Positions 45,541 through 57,000 of a stretch of 64,000 bases of DNA are shown one piece after another. The notes beneath the pieces were generated by a model that saw nothing but the letters and a program-made list of their open reading frames with translations, did no database searches and was not told the DNA's origin. A program made the position numbers and the translations under genes. Every line of letters starts with the position of its first letter. Position 1 is the first letter of the stretch. Origin of the DNA: Alnus glutinosa (lineage: Eukaryota > Streptophyta > Magnoliopsida > Fagales > Betulaceae); assembly GCF_958979055.1 (NCBI RefSeq), contig NC_084894.1, forward strand, positions 24,459,616-24,523,615, written 5' to 3'.

Positions 45541-46036
45541 GGGCGAAATCAAAGCCCACGCAGGTTTATTGAATTTTCAAAGCACATGCAGGTTGAATTA
45601 TTTTCTGAAACCAGCGTCCAGAAACTTCCCCTTCAAGTAACTTGTAATAAAAAATGACTTTGTATTAATTTCTGTGGTTGACAACTCACAAGTAACTGCT
45701 ACCACTAAACCACGAAACTTTCAATTAATTTCTGACATAGACAGACAAGTAACCTGCCACTGGTCATTGAATAGGCAAAAAGGGATGGTTGGAAGTGGTT
45801 GTCCGTTGGCTCCCTTGGGACTATGGGAATTTAGATGTTCACATTTTTGTCCCTACGCTTTAGAAACCAAAAGACTATTTTTCAATCTCAATTCCTAGTT
45901 GACAGTCTACTCGTTGGCTGTATGTTAATATCTTTATTTTAAAAATTAAAACAACAGAAAGAGGAAGAAGAAAGAAGAGGAAGCTAGGAAGAACGCCTTC
46001 TGTTTACAAAAAGCAAGCTTTTTTCCTCCCTACCCA
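45541..46036 (+). promoter_or_regulatory. Upstream module of kinase D
   Basis: It contains stretches conserved upstream of other copies: GGCGAAATCAAAGCCCACGC, the CCAAAAGACTA...TTGACAGTCT segment with a W-box core at 45899-45903, and the TTTACAAAAAGCAAGC leader. No convincing TATA box. Confidence 0.45.
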
Positions 46037-48046
46037 ATGGCTACAGTTCTTAAATCACTTCATTTTCTGATACTCCTCTATGTCACCAATGCTCTGTTGG
46101 CCTTGGCTCAAGATGAAAACCAGTTCATCTACAATGGCTTCAACCAAGCCAAGCTGCAGCTTGATGGAGTGGCAGAAATCCACCGCAATGGTCTGTTGCA
46201 GCTAACCAACATTTCAGACAACCAAATTGGTCGTGCTTTCTACCAATTTCCTATAAAATTCGACACAGCTTCATCCAGTTTAACTTCATCTCTTTCATTT
46301 TCTACCAACTTTGTGTTTGCCATGGTTCCTAAATACCCAAATGATGGTGGTTTCGGCATTGCCTTCACCATCAGTCCCTCCAGGGACTTCACTCATTCTG
46401 GACAAGGTTGGTATCTGGGGCTTTTCAACGAGTCAAATAGCGGCCTCTCTACAAACCACATCTTGGCAATCGAGCTTGATCCTAGTTTTAACCCACAATT
46501 AGGAGATATTTATGGAAACCATGTTGGGATCGATGTGAACGGCATCAAATCAAATGAATCATCTCCTGCAATGTATTTTTCTGATAAAGAAAGGAAGAAT
46601 ATAAGCTTGGAGCTACTGAGTGGGAACCCAATGCATCTTTGGATCGAATATGATGAAGCAGAAAAGTTACTGAATGTAACACTTGCCCCTACTAGAATCC
46701 CAAAACCAAACCGGCCTCTCTTGTCAACACCCATTGATTTGTCTCAACTTCTCTTTAAATCTATGTATGTTGGTTTCTCTGCATCCACAGGTTTAGTTTC
46801 AAGTGACCACTACATTCTTGGATGGAGCTTTAATAGAAGTGGATCGGCACAAAGCCTTGATGTTTCAAGCCTTCCTCAAATTCCACGACAGAAGAAAATG
46901 AAAGAGAAATCAAGCCTAATTATCCTGACTTCTTTCATAGCAGTAGCGCTTGTGCTGATAACCGCCGCTGGAGTTGCTGCTTATATATTGAGGAGGAAGA
47001 AATATGAAGAAATACGAGAAGATTGGGAAGAGGAGTATGGTCCTCACAGGTTCAGCTATAAGAATCTCCACAAAGCAACCAAAGGTTTCAAAGACACAGA
47101 GCTTCTTGGAGAAGGAGGTTTTGGAAAGGTTTATATGGGAATACTTTCTTCGTCTAATGTACAAATTGCAGTAAAGAGAGTCTCCCATGATTCCAAACAA
47201 GGGATGAAGGAATTTGTGGCTGAGATCGTTAGCATGGGAAGATTGAGGCATAGGAACTTGGTGCAGCTCCTGGGCTATTGCCGGCGAAGGGGAGAACTCC
47301 TCTTGGTCTATGATTATATGCCCAACGGAAGCCTTGACAAGTTCTTGTATAGCAATGAAAAACCAAACCTTAACTGGGTTCAACGATTTCGAATCATCAA
47401 AGGAGTAGCATATGGCCTTCTTTATCTCCATGAAGAGTGGGAGCAGGTTGTTCTACACCGAGATGTAAAAGCAAGCAATGTTCTATTGGATGCTGAATTA
47501 AATGGAAGGCTAGGAGATTTTGGCCTTGCCAGATTATACGACCATGGCACCAATTCTCAAACCACAAATGTGGTTGGGACAGTGGGTTATCTGGCTCCGG
47601 AGCTTCCTAGAACAGGAAGGGCATCCACTTGCAGTGATGTGTTTGCTTTTGGGGCTTTCATGCTCGAGGTGGCTTGTGGAAGGAGGCCGATAGAGCTACA
47701 TGCCCAAGAGGTGATTTTGGTTGATTGGATCTCTGAGTTTTGGAGAAAAGGAGATATCCTTGATGCTAGCGATCCTAGATTGGGAGGTAATTATGTGGTG
47801 GAGGAAATGGTAATGGTTTTGAAACTAGGCCTGTTTTGCTCACATGCATTGCCAGAAGCTAGGCCTACCATGAGGCAAGTGACGCAGTTCTTAGATGGTG
47901 ATGCTGATCTGCCGGAATTACCAGATGACAGTGCTTTTGGTGCGTTTAAAAGTTATGGATCATCTGATTTCATATCATTTCCTTTTACTCAGGTTTCTGC
48001 TCCTTCCGTGTCTACAACTGATTCAATCCTGAAAAGTGGTCGGTGA
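46037..48046 (+). CDS. L-type lectin receptor-like kinase D (LecRK class IV-like)
   Basis: 669 residues. Signal peptide ~1-24 (ending LLALA). Lectin ~25-275; the Thr after the metal-site Asp is Pro (IELDPSFNPQLGD), while Glu, Asp, Asn, Asp and His of the metal site remain. The membrane span is ~292-317 (with VAAYIL), followed by RRKK. The RD kinase is complete: GEGGFGKVY, IAVKR, HRDVKASN, DFGLA, APE. Tail SILKSGR. It is more diverged from A and B in the lectin (KYPNDGGFGIAF) than in the kinase, as expected if ligand recognition is changing. One exon. Confidence 0.95.
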   Translation: MATVLKSLHFLILLYVTNALLALAQDENQFIYNGFNQAKLQLDGVAEIHRNGLLQLTNISDNQIGRAFYQFPIKFDTASSSLTSSLSFSTNFVFAMVPKYPNDGGFGIAFTISPSRDFTHSGQGWYLGLFNESNSGLSTNHILAIELDPSFNPQLGDIYGNHVGIDVNGIKSNESSPAMYFSDKERKNISLELLSGNPMHLWIEYDEAEKLLNVTLAPTRIPKPNRPLLSTPIDLSQLLFKSMYVGFSASTGLVSSDHYILGWSFNRSGSAQSLDVSSLPQIPRQKKMKEKSSLIILTSFIAVALVLITAAGVAAYILRRKKYEEIREDWEEEYGPHRFSYKNLHKATKGFKDTELLGEGGFGKVYMGILSSSNVQIAVKRVSHDSKQGMKEFVAEIVSMGRLRHRNLVQLLGYCRRRGELLLVYDYMPNGSLDKFLYSNEKPNLNWVQRFRIIKGVAYGLLYLHEEWEQVVLHRDVKASNVLLDAELNGRLGDFGLARLYDHGTNSQTTNVVGTVGYLAPELPRTGRASTCSDVFAFGAFMLEVACGRRPIELHAQEVILVDWISEFWRKGDILDASDPRLGGNYVVEEMVMVLKLGLFCSHALPEARPTMRQVTQFLDGDADLPELPDDSAFGAFKSYGSSDFISFPFTQVSAPSVSTTDSILKSGR

Positions 48047-48255
48047 ATCGGGTGTCTCATGCTATGATGAATATGATGTATACAGTTTCTTTCACTTATG
48101 CTTTACATAGAACAAAATCTATTCAGTTGTTGCAAGCTTTTATTTAAGAATTGTGAAATTTAGGCGGCTTAAGAGAGAGGTTGTGAGGCTCGTTTATCCG
48201 GATATAAGTCATTCTCAATTAATTTTGCATCATAAACTACTTGAGGCAAGGTGTT

Positions 48256-48289
<34 letters not shown>

Positions 48290-50089
48290 CGCTTATGAAA
48301 GATCAAGGTGGTACAACCGTACAAGCAGGTGATCTGAATTATTGAGGTTTAAAGTTGGTCACAAAAGGCGATATTATGAACAAAAAATTATGATTTCTTA
48401 TTCTTATTATATTCACCTATTCCAATTTTCATATAAATATGAGTCATTTGTAATGTAAATCAATCAAGAAATAAAGACAAAATATAATTATAATAAACTC
48501 TTTTTTAATGATGGACATAAATATTTAACATCGAAATATCTGTAAACCATTGTCCCTATTTTCTTTACTTTCCATTTAATGATAAGTTTGTTCACCAAGA
48601 TCCTGTATGTTCATAAATATATCATCCACATTGAAATTTTTCTCCTATTTATTTCAAGTGATCGATGATAAGATTACCAAGACTTTAATGAAAAAGTATG
48701 AAGAAATGATTGAGACTATATCTTGTCCTTACATAATTACCTAGGGAAGAAGGCTTTGGAGGAATCATTTTTGTATTATACTTTGGAAAAAAATCTAAAT
48801 GATGAGTATTGACATTTGGACCATCAAATGTGGGTGGTTCAAAAATCGTTTTCCTAGACACAGTTTTTAGTGGATCCTCGATCTATCCTCTTTGGAGGGT
48901 AATTGGGGTTCACATTTGGCTGGCCTAAGCTTTTTGGATCCAAAGGACTATTTTGCAAAAAAGGAAATTTTGGCTTTATTCCGTAACTCTTTCTACTTCA
49001 AACTTTGTTTTCTCTTTTCAAAACAAAAAATATAGTCAAAAACAACTTTTATATTTATATCACAGCAAAATCTTTTTCAAATAAAAATTATTTTCTATAA
49101 AGCATTAACAAAGGAAGCTAAAAACTTTCAAGAATTAGATATTTAACAAACAAATCATCCCTATTTCAAAATTACAAACCAAATGATAAACAATTACATT
49201 TTTTATACCATGTTCAATCATTGATCAAACACAAAGACTTAAACTAATAGTCGGAAAAACCCTCAAACATATATTGTGACGTCTCATATCACTTGGTTAT
49301 GGAAATGAGTATGTGCTTATATAAATATTCACACCTTTTTTGATACAACACATTTTTAAGCCGTGATGATCATAAATCTATTAAAACTCTGTAGTTAAGA
49401 TGAGTAACCTCCTAAAAAGTCTAATTTAATAAGAAAGTCAAAAACAAACAATATTATATTATTTGCAATGGATGGTTATACATATAGACACACATAATTC
49501 CTAACTGGAAGCCACCAAATACTCTAGAAATTTTTCGTCTTTCGAGGGAAGAAAGCTTTGGAGGAATCATTTTTCTATTATACTTTGAAAAAGATATAAA
49601 CGTTTAGTGTTGACATTTAGACCATCACATTGTGGGTGGTTCAAAAATCGCTTTCCTAGACACACTTTTTAATGGATCCTCTATCCTCTTTGGAGGGTAA
49701 TTTGCATTCAGCCCTTTGCTTCTAATTTTTCTCTAAAATTTAGATAAAACTCACAAAATACACAATTTAACAACCGTTCTACTCAATGTTAAATCTAACC
49801 GGTTAGTAATGCTTTCTAAATGTAAAAGTCCAAAAGTGAAAGTTAAAGACTTTTTAATGTATTTTTTTTTCTTTCATACTTTTTATCTTCTCCGCTAAAC
49901 TAAAGTAAACTTTTAATGTAAAGAGTCTAAACGTTGGTTTCATCAATAAAATAGATTATTTAGTTAAAATAAATAAATATTTAAAGAGTTTGATATACGT
50001 TTAATGGTTTTAAAAAGTTGTTAGCTAAATCAACAAAAACGAATTTTTAGAGTTAAATTTAGAAAAATTTTAAATAATTCATTGTTAAT
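48047..50089. other. Kinase D 3' flank and promoter relics
   Basis: 48060-48150 is a shortened 3' flank. A (TA)n microsatellite lies at 48258-48287. 48640-48960 and 49540-49700 are two copies of the lectin-kinase upstream module (GGAGGAATCATTTTT, GTGGGTGGTTCAAAAATCG, CCTCTTTGGAGGGTAA) without a gene behind them. The rest is unrecognised AT-rich DNA. Confidence 0.6.
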
Positions 50090-50330
50090 GTTCCAAGCTT
50101 TTGGATCAAAAGGACTATTTTGCAAAGAAAGAAAGTTTGGCTTTTCAAAATTACCAACCCAATGTTCAATCATCCATCAAACACAATCTAATGTAGGATT
50201 CCTTATAACATTTCCTCTCAGATGGAATTGCAAAGTTTACTCCAGTGGTCTACTGCAGCTAATTAAATAAAACTTAAAAGCAACAACTTTGCCAGTGCTG
50301 TCTAGCAAGATAATTATTAAGTTAATCAGG
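50090..50330 (+). pseudogene. Lectin receptor kinase relic (5' stub)
   Basis: After promoter-like sequence, 50218-50320 resembles the start of the lectin domain of the paralogues. GATGGAATTGCAAAGTTTAC and GTGGTCTACTGCAGCTAA correspond to LDGIA.IHSNGLLQL, and CAACAACTTTGCCAGTGCT to the region before FYQFP. It is heavily mutated and lacks the rest. It marks a lost gene copy between D and E. Confidence 0.6.
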
Positions 50331-50694
50331 CAGTGGACTTCATTTAAAAAAGAAAAGAAAAGTAAAGAAAAGCAAAGAAAGTGGTGGATCTACATTGTTC
50401 CCCGTGTCTTATCCAAACGTCATTTTTTCAACGCGCTGAGACAAAGAGATAAGCATGATCAGAATTGGATTTGGGGCGTCTAATTTTAAACTTGTAAAAC
50501 TACTTTTCCAATCACAATTCCTACGGGCTATCCTCTCTGTGAGGTAATTGGTTGGGGAGCACAAACATCTTTGGATTTGATTTGTTTATTAAACGAAGAA
50601 CTTGAACAAAAGATTTGAGCTCGTATAAGTCGGTATAACTTTATTTTTATTATTTTTTATAATAATTTTTTTAACTTTTGTAATGAGAATATGT

Positions 50695-50957
50695 TAGGCT
50701 TGGCAATTCAGGTTGTCATGTCAACCCATTTGGTTGGCGTGTCAACTCATTGGGTTAGCGTGTCAACCCATTTAACTAATTTGGTAAAAAATGTGTAATT
50801 ATCACGTCATAAATATGTTATAAACGGGTTGATGGGTCATTAACGTGTCATAAATAGGTCATAAACGAGTTGACGGGTCATAAACGGGTTATAACCTAAA
50901 CCCAAACCTTTTATATTCGTGTCGGATTCGTGGGTCGTGTCAAAATTGCCCAGCCTA
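50695..50957. mobile_element. MITE, hAT-like
   Basis: Inverted ends TAGGCTTGGCAATT and AATTGCCCAGCCTA, with 8-base flanks GAATATGT and AAATATGT (one mismatch). Inside are repeats of TGTCAACCCAT and GTCATAAACG phrases. Confidence 0.75.
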
Positions 50958-51370
50958 AAATATGTTAAGTATTTTATTTAAAAAGAAAAAAGAAAAAGAA
51001 AAATAGAAATGTTATTCTTAATGTAATAAATATATTACAGCTTACAACAATCCTCCATAATTTTCCAACTTCTAGCCATTCTTTATATTAGATCAGTGGA
51101 TAAATGAAACAGAGAACACCCAAGATCAGGATAAAACAAAACAACCTCGAGAGAATGCCTCAACCAAATTGTTCTAGGTTCAAATGCAAGAAATGTATAA
51201 CTTTTATTTTTTCAATACCAAATGTTGGACGATGTTTGAGTTACCCAGATTATACAAGAAACATAAGACCAGCAAACTTTGAATCCTATGATTTGACTTC
51301 ATCTTGTTTTTCCAGAATTTTCTTCTTCTTTCCCTACAGTTTCTCAGCATCCAAGCAGAATACAAAATGC

Positions 51371-51592
51371 TTAGTCTAAAAGGCACAATTTATCCGAAAG
51401 CTGAGCAGTTAAGTTGGCAATGAAGGATTTGACACCGTCATCCTGAGTAAGCAACATTGGAGGCCATATTTTTTCACCTTCACAAAACTCTCTTCCGGAC
51501 TGCCTTGAAGACTCGAAATACTGAGTGATTGGCAGCTCGTTTGCGTAATCCCAGTCCCCAAACGCCGCGATTTGTCCGCCTCTCTTACAATA
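51371..51592 (-). pseudogene. RIN4/NOI-like protein, terminal exon fragment
   Basis: The minus strand reads KRGGQIAAFGDWDYANELPI, then TQYFESSRQ, about 40 further residues ending DKLCLLD, and a stop at 51371. The FGDWD...YF core resembles the NOI/AvrRpt2-cleavage domain of RIN4-family proteins, membrane-linked regulators of plant immunity. A possible splice acceptor (AG) lies at the left of the block in reading direction, so this may be a last exon. Upstream exons are not found; a copia-like LTR starts 47 bases further on. It may be a relic or an incomplete gene. Confidence 0.5.
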
Positions 51593-51638
51593 TTTCTATT
51601 TTAAAAAAAAATAAAAATAAAAGAGCATGTATTTCTAT

Positions 51639-51870
51639 TGTTAGAGTATATATATTTAGATTACCAATGAAGTTAAGGATTTAATGGTATTGAATCACCT
51701 TAAATTAATGGATTTGATTAGAATTATATTTTTAAGCTAAATAAATATAATATTTTGTATTGTAAATTCATCAAGGATTAAAAGCAAAATGTAACATTTG
51801 GACTTTATCATGAACTACGTAAAAATTACTTATGTTTTTATTTTATTATTCCACTATTTGACTTTATTTT
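51639..51870. mobile_element. Solo LTR (copia-like), degenerate
   Basis: It begins TGTTAGAGTATATATATTTAG and resembles the LTRs at 10000, 18506 and 31821 (GTATTGTAAATTCATCAAGG, GAACTACGTAAAAATTACTT). It is flanked by TCTAT at 51634-51638 and 51871-51875; the terminal CA is mutated. It separates the RIN4-like exon from any upstream part. Confidence 0.55.
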
Positions 51871-52110
51871 TCTATTTGATTATCAATTATTTTATGGTAT
51901 TAGCTATAGGCTAACACCAATATTCGATCTAATAGTCCTGAAATTTCTTTTTTATTCTGGTTTTTGGTCTTCTCCTTGATAGTTTGCAAATCTCCTCATC
52001 ATAGATTAATTTGTGTACTTGAATTTGCATGAAATAAATAAATAAATCTCAGTCCAGTAGAACTTGTTTTTGCTTCCTCTTTGTTTTGTTAAATGGGGAG
52101 TGATCCTTAC

Positions 52111-52221
52111 ACTCACACTACACAACAATGACACAATACGAAGGTACAATAGAGTGGGCTTTATGTGTGAGCCCCACTCCATTGTGCCATTAGTGTTGTG
52201 TCATTGTTGTGTAGTATGAGT
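52111..52221. mobile_element. 111-bp palindromic hairpin element
   Basis: Arms of about 50 bases (ACTCACACTACACAACAATG and its inverted copy ending TGTGTAGTATGAGT) around a loop near TATGTGTG. A snapback MITE or inverted duplication; the transcript would fold into a long hairpin. Confidence 0.75.
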
Positions 52222-52379
52222 GTTTTAATCATTTCTCTTTCTTTTTTGTTTGAGTTTTGTCAAACATGCGGTGTGCGTGAGCAGGAGAAAAGCTTTACTC
52301 TAACCCACGCCACCTGTCTCATTTGGAGACAAAACAAACCAAAACCCCTTTGTTTTGTTCTTGATTTCCCTTTGATTTG

Positions 52380-52568
52380 ATGAAGAACAAAAAAAAATTG
52401 CTGAGCAAGAATTTCAGATCTTGCTTCCTCTTCGTGTCACAGTCGTTCTACGGCAAGCCTAGCTCCACTGCCACGCCGCCTCCTGCCGTCTCATCCACGC
52501 CCAGCGTCGGCGCCCTTTCCTCCAGCCATCCATGGCCCGTCGTAAGCAGTGTTTCTCCAAGAGGGTAA
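52380..52568 (+). CDS. Hypothetical short ORF in GC-richer patch
   Basis: ATG at 52380 gives 62 residues (MKNKKKLLSKNFRSCFLFVS, then Ser/Pro/Thr-rich). It lies in a GC-richer island (52430-52800) unlike the surrounding DNA, with a leader-like stretch before it. I do not recognise a family. Open frames continue nearby in other frames (52549-52935 +, 52491-52859 -), so this may be a frameshifted fragment of a longer gene. Low certainty. Confidence 0.25.
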   Translation: MKNKKKLLSKNFRSCFLFVSQSFYGKPSSTATPPPAVSSTPSVGALSSSHPWPVVSSVSPRG

Positions 52569-53138
52569 AATCATCCAGCCGTCCACCGGTCTTAGTTTCC
52601 GTCGCTCAGGCAGTTCTCTCCGCCAGCCACCGCTAGAAAGTGCCACCGTCCTTCCACTTTCCACCAATGACCCACTGCACGCGTCGCCTCCGCCAATCTC
52701 AGAAGCCCCGCTGCCGCTGCCGTTTCCTCTACTGTTAAGATGCGAAGAGTCTTTGCTTTGTGCTTCTGGTTCAGCAAGAAAGGTTTGTGCGGTGCAGATG
52801 CAACGGGACCGAGATCCATGTTTTAAAGAAAAAAAAAATTCAAATATCAAAATGCCCACCTTTAGGCATTTTGTTGGCCTAATTTTGACCTACACGGCTA
52901 CACTCATCTTTCCGCCTTTAAAAATTAAGGTTTAAAATCAAATCCGCCATTGAATGTGAATTCTACAAATTGAATGATAAATTTATAAAATAAGTATGTA
53001 AGAAATGTGTAAGTGGATGACATCAAACACATCTCATACTATATGGATTGGTCGCAATTTCTAGCTTGCTACAAGAAATAAGGGGCAAAGACAAACTCCA
53101 TAAAGAAAACAAACAGATATACTGTCGAAAGCAGCTAA

Positions 53139-53889
53139 TGCTCCGTTTGTTTCGACGTAAAATGGTTTTCGTCGTAAAATGGTTTCAGGAAAATCGTTTT
53201 TCTAGAAAATATTTTTCGCCGAAAGCATTTTTCGATATTTGGCGCGTACAGAAAATCACAAATATTTTTCATATTTTCATTCAATCATATTAACCTATAA
53301 AAATTAATTTTTATTCAAAACATATTAATATAAAATAATATAAAAATCATCGATGACGAGATTTGGTCACTGACCGACAAGATTATGACTATTTTTACCT
53401 GATTCTGGCTAATATAGCCAGAATTCAAGATAAAGGCCAGAATCTGGACAGTTTCGTCGGAATCTGGGATAGCCGAATTCCGGCCTCTCTGGCCAGATCC
53501 GATCAGATGGCCAGAATCCGGCCAGTCTAGCCAAATTCCGGCCAAATTGGTCGTCGGAATCTGGGCTGACTGGATTCCGACAAAGGTGGCCGGATTTCGT
53601 CGCCAGATTCCAGCGACATTAACCGGATGTTGTCGGATTTCGATACCGGTAATATTTCGATGGTGGTCGGCTGCTTGAATGTGAAGGTCGACTGTGTCGT
53701 TTAAAATAGATCGACCGCGTCTGGCGTCTTCGGAAAACGATTTACGCTTTTCATTTTCCGAAATTTACTAAGCAATTTTTGTTAAACAAAAATCATCTTC
53801 CGGTTAACTATTATTTTCGCTCCTACCAAATACCGGAAAATGCCGAAATCATTTTTCAGAAATCATTTTATGCAAAAACAAATAAAGCA
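53139..53889. mobile_element. Non-autonomous element with TAA target duplication (PIF-like)
   Basis: The ends TGCTCCGTTTGTTTCGACGT and rc-matching ATAAAATGATTTCTG...AACAAATAAAGCA are imperfect inverted repeats, flanked by TAA on both sides (53136-53138, 53890-53892). The centre (53400-53700) is a cluster of short direct and inverted motifs built on CCAGAATC(T/C)GG and TTCCGGCC. It ends about 170 bases downstream of the Rubisco activase stop codon. Confidence 0.65.
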
Positions 53890-54059
53890 TAATATGTAAA
53901 ACAAAGTACCGATTAAGGTAAAATTATATGTTAAATACAACAAAATTAGGAATACTTCCTCGTATTGAGAAAGCAAGCAATACTGGAAATCAATAGATCT
54001 CCCACCCTCGTACAGCATTTATATAGCCTAGCATGTCGAAGGCTAGAAATGGCTTAGGC

Positions 54060-57000
54060 TCAATACTGGCAACTGCCGTTGTCGCTCCTAGCTGTTGGAT
54101 CAAAGTTACTTGCAGATGGATCGGTGCAACCTTCAGGGACGGGCACATTAATTTGTTGGGCTGCCTTGCCTGCAATTTAGCAATCAATCAAAGTTTAGAA
54201 CTCGGCATGCATTCGACAATGTCCCAAAAGCTTAAAGCTAATTAAAAGAAACAAATTTAATCATTTAATCAATACTTTAACATAATGACGAGAGGTGCTA
54301 ACCATAGAAAGTTCCCCGCTTGATCGAATCCTCGTTTGCATCTCCAAGAGCTGCTTGACTCAAGTACTTGTCTGCCAATTGAACTCTCTTCACATTGTCC
54401 TGCTCCTGGACAAGCATGGTTCCATACTCTAGGAGCTTTTCAATAGTCATTTTGGGCTGCTCGAAGGTTGGGGGACCCTCTTTTGAGTTAACAAGCTTCT
54501 TTCCGATGGTGTCAACTCCAACGCCTGATATCCACTTCCTCACTTCATCATCGTAAACTCGAGCTCTTATGGCACCGAAGAAGTCTGCAGGATGGCAGAT
54601 TAACTATATGAAAATGCTTGTTTCTTTTATTCCAACATGCATTTCTTGTTAGTGCAGAAATTGAAAATAGGAAATTAAATGCTCCTAAGGTGCGTTATGA
54701 GTCACTTTTCTTAAGAAACTATTTGCCCCCCCACCAGTTCTAATGAATTGGTATGCATTAGTTTACAGCAAACACTTCTCCAAGATACAATGGAACCGAA
54801 AAAAAATAAGTAGCTTGGTTGCATTTTGCACAAAACGAAACCAAGAAGAGAAATTTTTTTTGTATCTGAAACTGGTTTGCAGTGGACTCATTTATGGTGT
54901 CAATTATGCAATTAACATTAAATAACTGAAATCATCATATCGTATGATTGTAACCGTCCAAAAATTAAGCCCCATTGCCAACAAGTGCATACACCCAATT
55001 ATTGCCCGCTTTAAAGCAATAGCTTTGTGTGAGTTGGGCCTTATAAATAAATACTTTAATTTCATTTTTTCCTATGTTGGACTCTTCTTCTAAGACTCTT
55101 TAACCCTAAAAATACTCCCAAACCATATATATGCTAATTTTGAAAACTCTTTTAACATTCTTACCTATAGATTGGCCGGGGAATGTATCAACAATCTTGA
55201 CGACATCCTCCTGGGCAACATTGTCACTCCTGAAGATACCTAAGCAAACACCAATCCGGTCTTCCCGAGTTGGAGCCCAGTAGAATTTCTCCATACGGCC
55301 ATCACGAATGAGAGGAGCATACAATGTGGAGAAGTCATTGCCGGTGACGATGATCGGAACGCGGGGATTGTCCTCCTTGTTGTACATGCCCGGAAGCTGG
55401 ACATTTGTTGGGTTATCAGCAATGTTCATAAGGGTAGCATTCACCATTTGGTTGTTCACAGTGTATTGGGTAGTTCCACCCATTCTGCCCGCACCTGCAT
55501 CAAGATCATTGATAAAGAGGCAACACATTTTCCCCTTCCTAATGATGTCAGCTGCCTCCCGATACCTTTGCCTGATTAATTTTGCCGGCTCTCCGGCATT
55601 CCCACTTTCCAGTTCTCCGGCACTCATCATGATGGGGCTGAAATTTTGATGACCAAGCAATAAAATTTCAGGAAGAAAGCATATTTTTTTTGTTGCAGCA
55701 TGGATATTATAATAATGAATTCTGAAAGCATTCTGATGTAAGCTCACTTAATTCCCATCTTGGCAAACACAAGCTCACACTGGAAAGATTTACCCTGACC
55801 TTTGCCTCCCCAAATACCCAGAATCAGAGGAACCTAAAATGAACATTCAAGATATATAATCATCCAAGCTTTTAGATATAAGTGTTAGTGCAGAAAATAT
55901 GAAACATAAAATTAAATGCTCTTAAAGTATGTTACAGAGTCACTTTCCTTAAAAAGTTATTTGACTCCACAAATTTTGATCAATTGATATGTACTATAAC
56001 CCGGGATACGCAACCAAACCAGAATATCCTTAAGAGTTTCTATTCTAGCAAGAGAGAGACACTCATTTTAAAACTTCAAAAGGTTTTGAAATTAAAAAAC
56101 AATATATATATATATATATATATACTGATTTTGAAAACCCTTTTAACAATAAGAACTTTCTATGTTATACGAGAATTCAGTCACTAACCTTGATGTTAGG
56201 CAGGGTCATGAAGTTTTTAGTGATGTGAACCACAAGCTTGTCCATGAAAGCTGGAGCTATGTAGAAACCGTCCTTGGTGTTATCCATGTTGTACCTGAAA
56301 GATAATTGGTCACACTAGCATGAATAAATTAGTCCCATCATAAATAAGGAATTCTTTATATTTGATTGTTTGTTGCTTACTGGCGAAGTCCGGTGCTGAG
56401 GTATTCGTATGAGCTCAGCACAGCATCGTGTGTTCCACTCCCCATGGGAGCTTGGAAGAGGGAATCAACCATCCCCTTTCCTCTGGTGATGTCTTGCTGG
56501 TCATCAGAGATATCATAGGCAAGGCCTTTCCACTTGTCCTTGGAGGTTTGCTTTCCTTCATCGATTTCAGCAACAACCTTAAGATTTCCAGACGCAATTT
56601 TCGGGTAGGTGAACCTTGAGCTCACCTTCTTTAAACTGCTGCCCAGGAAGGCTGAGCTCGGGGCCAAGCCTCCAGAACCAGAGCTGCTCAAGCTCAACTG
56701 CGTCACAGACAATTAATCGATCTCCTTTAGAACCAACAAACCACATAATTCAACAACATAGTCCCAGATATAATTTCAAACGTGAGATAGATTGAATACA
56801 AATTTATTATATATGAACATTTATAAGTACGTATATGGTTTCATTTTCTTCTGATTCACATTCAAACTGACCAAGTTGCAACATATCTAAACAGACCCAG
56901 GTCTAAGAACAATATATATATGTCAAAATGCTTCAGTTTCAAGCATTAGCCAATACCTAAAGGACCCATTTGAGATCTTCGATCTACAATAAATTTTGGG

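Noticed and set aside
51104..51379. Plus-strand 91-codon open frame
   Set aside because: It lies antisense to the region just after the RIN4-like stop codon and resembles nothing known.
54033..54245. Open frames on both strands across the last RCA exon
   Set aside because: Shadows of the RCA exon in other frames; the spliced RCA model explains the sequence.
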